Shown one piece after another: positions 5,571 to 6,317 of a DNA stretch of 6,317 nucleotides. Each line of letters begins with the position of its first letter. Position 1 is the first letter of the stretch. The position numbers and the translations under genes were made by a program. The notes under the pieces are model-generated. The model had not been told where the DNA came from and did no database searches. It saw only the letters and a list, made by a program, of their open reading frames with translations. This DNA comes from an uncultured Clostridia bacterium (GTDB lineage: Bacteria; Bacillota; Clostridia; Christensenellales; CAG-917), in contig CALGEU010000294.1 of NCBI GenBank assembly GCA_937881285.1, positions 1-6,317 on the forward strand, written 5' to 3'.

Positions 5571-6317
5571 TTACAACGTTATCTCGAATACGATTTCGTT
5601 TCCGTCGGGAGAGTTTGCGGTGATTTTTCCTTTGTGCAGTTCGACGATTGCCTTTGCGACGGAAAGACCTATGCCGTGTCCGCCCGTTTCGCTGTTTCTC
5701 GACGCGTCAAGTCTGTAAAAACGCTCGAACAACATAGACAAATCACCTTTGGGGACGCCGTCGGTTGCGTTGGTCACCACGATTTTTTTCGCTTTGCCGA
5801 CGCTTTCGAGCGAAAAGCGGATATTTCCTTCTTTGCTTGAATACTTCACCGCGTTGTCCATTAAAAGCGCGATAAGTTCGCCTATCATCTTCACGTCACC
5901 CGTATACGAAACGTTGGGCACAATCGAAACTTCAAGGCTCTTGTTTTGCGCATCGCAAAGCGCGTAATATGGTTTCACCGCTTCTTCGGCAACTTCCGAA
6001 AGCGAAAACTCGCTCATAACCGTCTTTTTGCTTTCTTCGTCCATTCTCGAAAGAAACACGAGTTTGTTTGTAAGTTCTGTGAGTTTTTCGACCTGTTCCT
6101 TTATGGTCGTAGTCCATTCGTTTTCGCCGTTTTCGTATTCGAGCATTTCACAACTTGCGCCTATTACGGTGAGCGGCGTTTTGAGTTCGTGATTTGCGTC
6201 GGTGATGAATTGTTTCTGTTTCTTGTACGTTTCCGCAACGGGCTTCAACGCGACTTTTGAAAACACTATGACGAGAACGAACACGACGATATATCCGCCA
6301 AGGCTCACGAGACCGCT
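5571..6317 (-). CDS. Sensor histidine kinase, C-terminal part (cut by the window edge)
   Basis: The frame is open to the right edge, and 248 residues are visible. The GTG at 6308 is an internal Val codon, not a likely start. Residues about 6-19 form a membrane helix, so a sensor region and probably a further membrane segment lie outside the window. The dimerisation domain has the H-box with phosphoacceptor His43 in HELKTPLT, and the ATPase domain has the N-box LLMDNAVKYS (Asn155), the F-box LFERFYRLDASR and the G2 box GGHGIGLS. The G1 region reads NATDGVPKGDL, without the usual DxGxG form. The kinase would autophosphorylate on His43 and pass phosphate to a response regulator, which in such pairs is usually encoded just upstream, here off the edge. 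The signal is unknown. The adjacent co-directional lipoprotein gene is a possible target, but a terminator separates them. Confidence 0.92.
   Translation of the reverse strand, partial: SGLVSLGGYIVVFVLVIVFSKVALKPVAETYKKQKQFITDANHELKTPLTVIGASCEMLEYENGENEWTTTIKEQVEKLTELTNKLVFLSRMDEESKKTVMSEFSLSEVAEEAVKPYYALCDAQNKSLEVSIVPNVSYTGDVKMIGELIALLMDNAVKYSSKEGNIRFSLESVGKAKKIVVTNATDGVPKGDLSMLFERFYRLDASRNSETGGHGIGLSVAKAIVELHKGKITANSPDGNEIVFEITL

Overview
The window looks like chromosomal sequence from a low-to-mid GC member of the Bacillota, most likely an uncultured anaerobic Clostridia-type lineage. The evidence is a Spo0A with an almost fully conserved DNA-binding domain, an archaeal/eukaryotic-type prolyl-tRNA synthetase (a type common in Clostridia), AGGAGG-like ribosome binding sites, sigma-A promoters of TTTACA/TATAAT type, a lipobox lipoprotein with a parallel beta-helix, and a sensor kinase. 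No species can be named from the sequence alone, and a retained spo0A does not prove that the organism sporulates.

Layout from left to right. Positions 1-76 are a short stretch with small hairpins and a GTACATG direct repeat; it may hold the last codons of a neighbour but this is undecided. proS (77-1519, minus) is complete and has its own promoter (1571-1599). A complete minus-strand gene (1710-2189) encodes a 159-residue protein with two matched four-cysteine zinc-ribbon modules followed by an extremely acidic tail; it has its own promoter (2220-2248) and terminator (1645-1673). A 359-base divergent intergenic region (2190-2548) follows, rich in apparent control signals for spo0A: two candidate sigma-A promoters, a sigma-H-like promoter and two near-match 0A boxes. 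spo0A (2549-3283, plus) comes next and converges on a shared bidirectional terminator (3386-3412). A minus-strand gene (3484-5394) encodes a 636-residue lipoprotein resembling the Cthe_2159 carbohydrate-binding beta-helix family and ending in a Gly/Pro-rich tail. A minus-strand terminator (5499-5521) separates it from a sensor histidine kinase (5571 to beyond 6317), of which only the C-terminal 248 residues are inside the window.

How the genes relate. They appear to form mostly single-gene transcription units rather than one operon, since terminators and promoters sit between them. proS is housekeeping translation. spo0A is a transcriptional master switch. The kinase and the beta-helix lipoprotein are co-directional and adjacent, so the kinase, with a response regulator presumably beyond the right edge, could control the surface lipoprotein, but the terminator between them argues against simple co-transcription. 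The function of the acidic zinc-ribbon protein is unknown, and it is the least explained gene here. I see no mobile element, CRISPR array, tRNA or rRNA.
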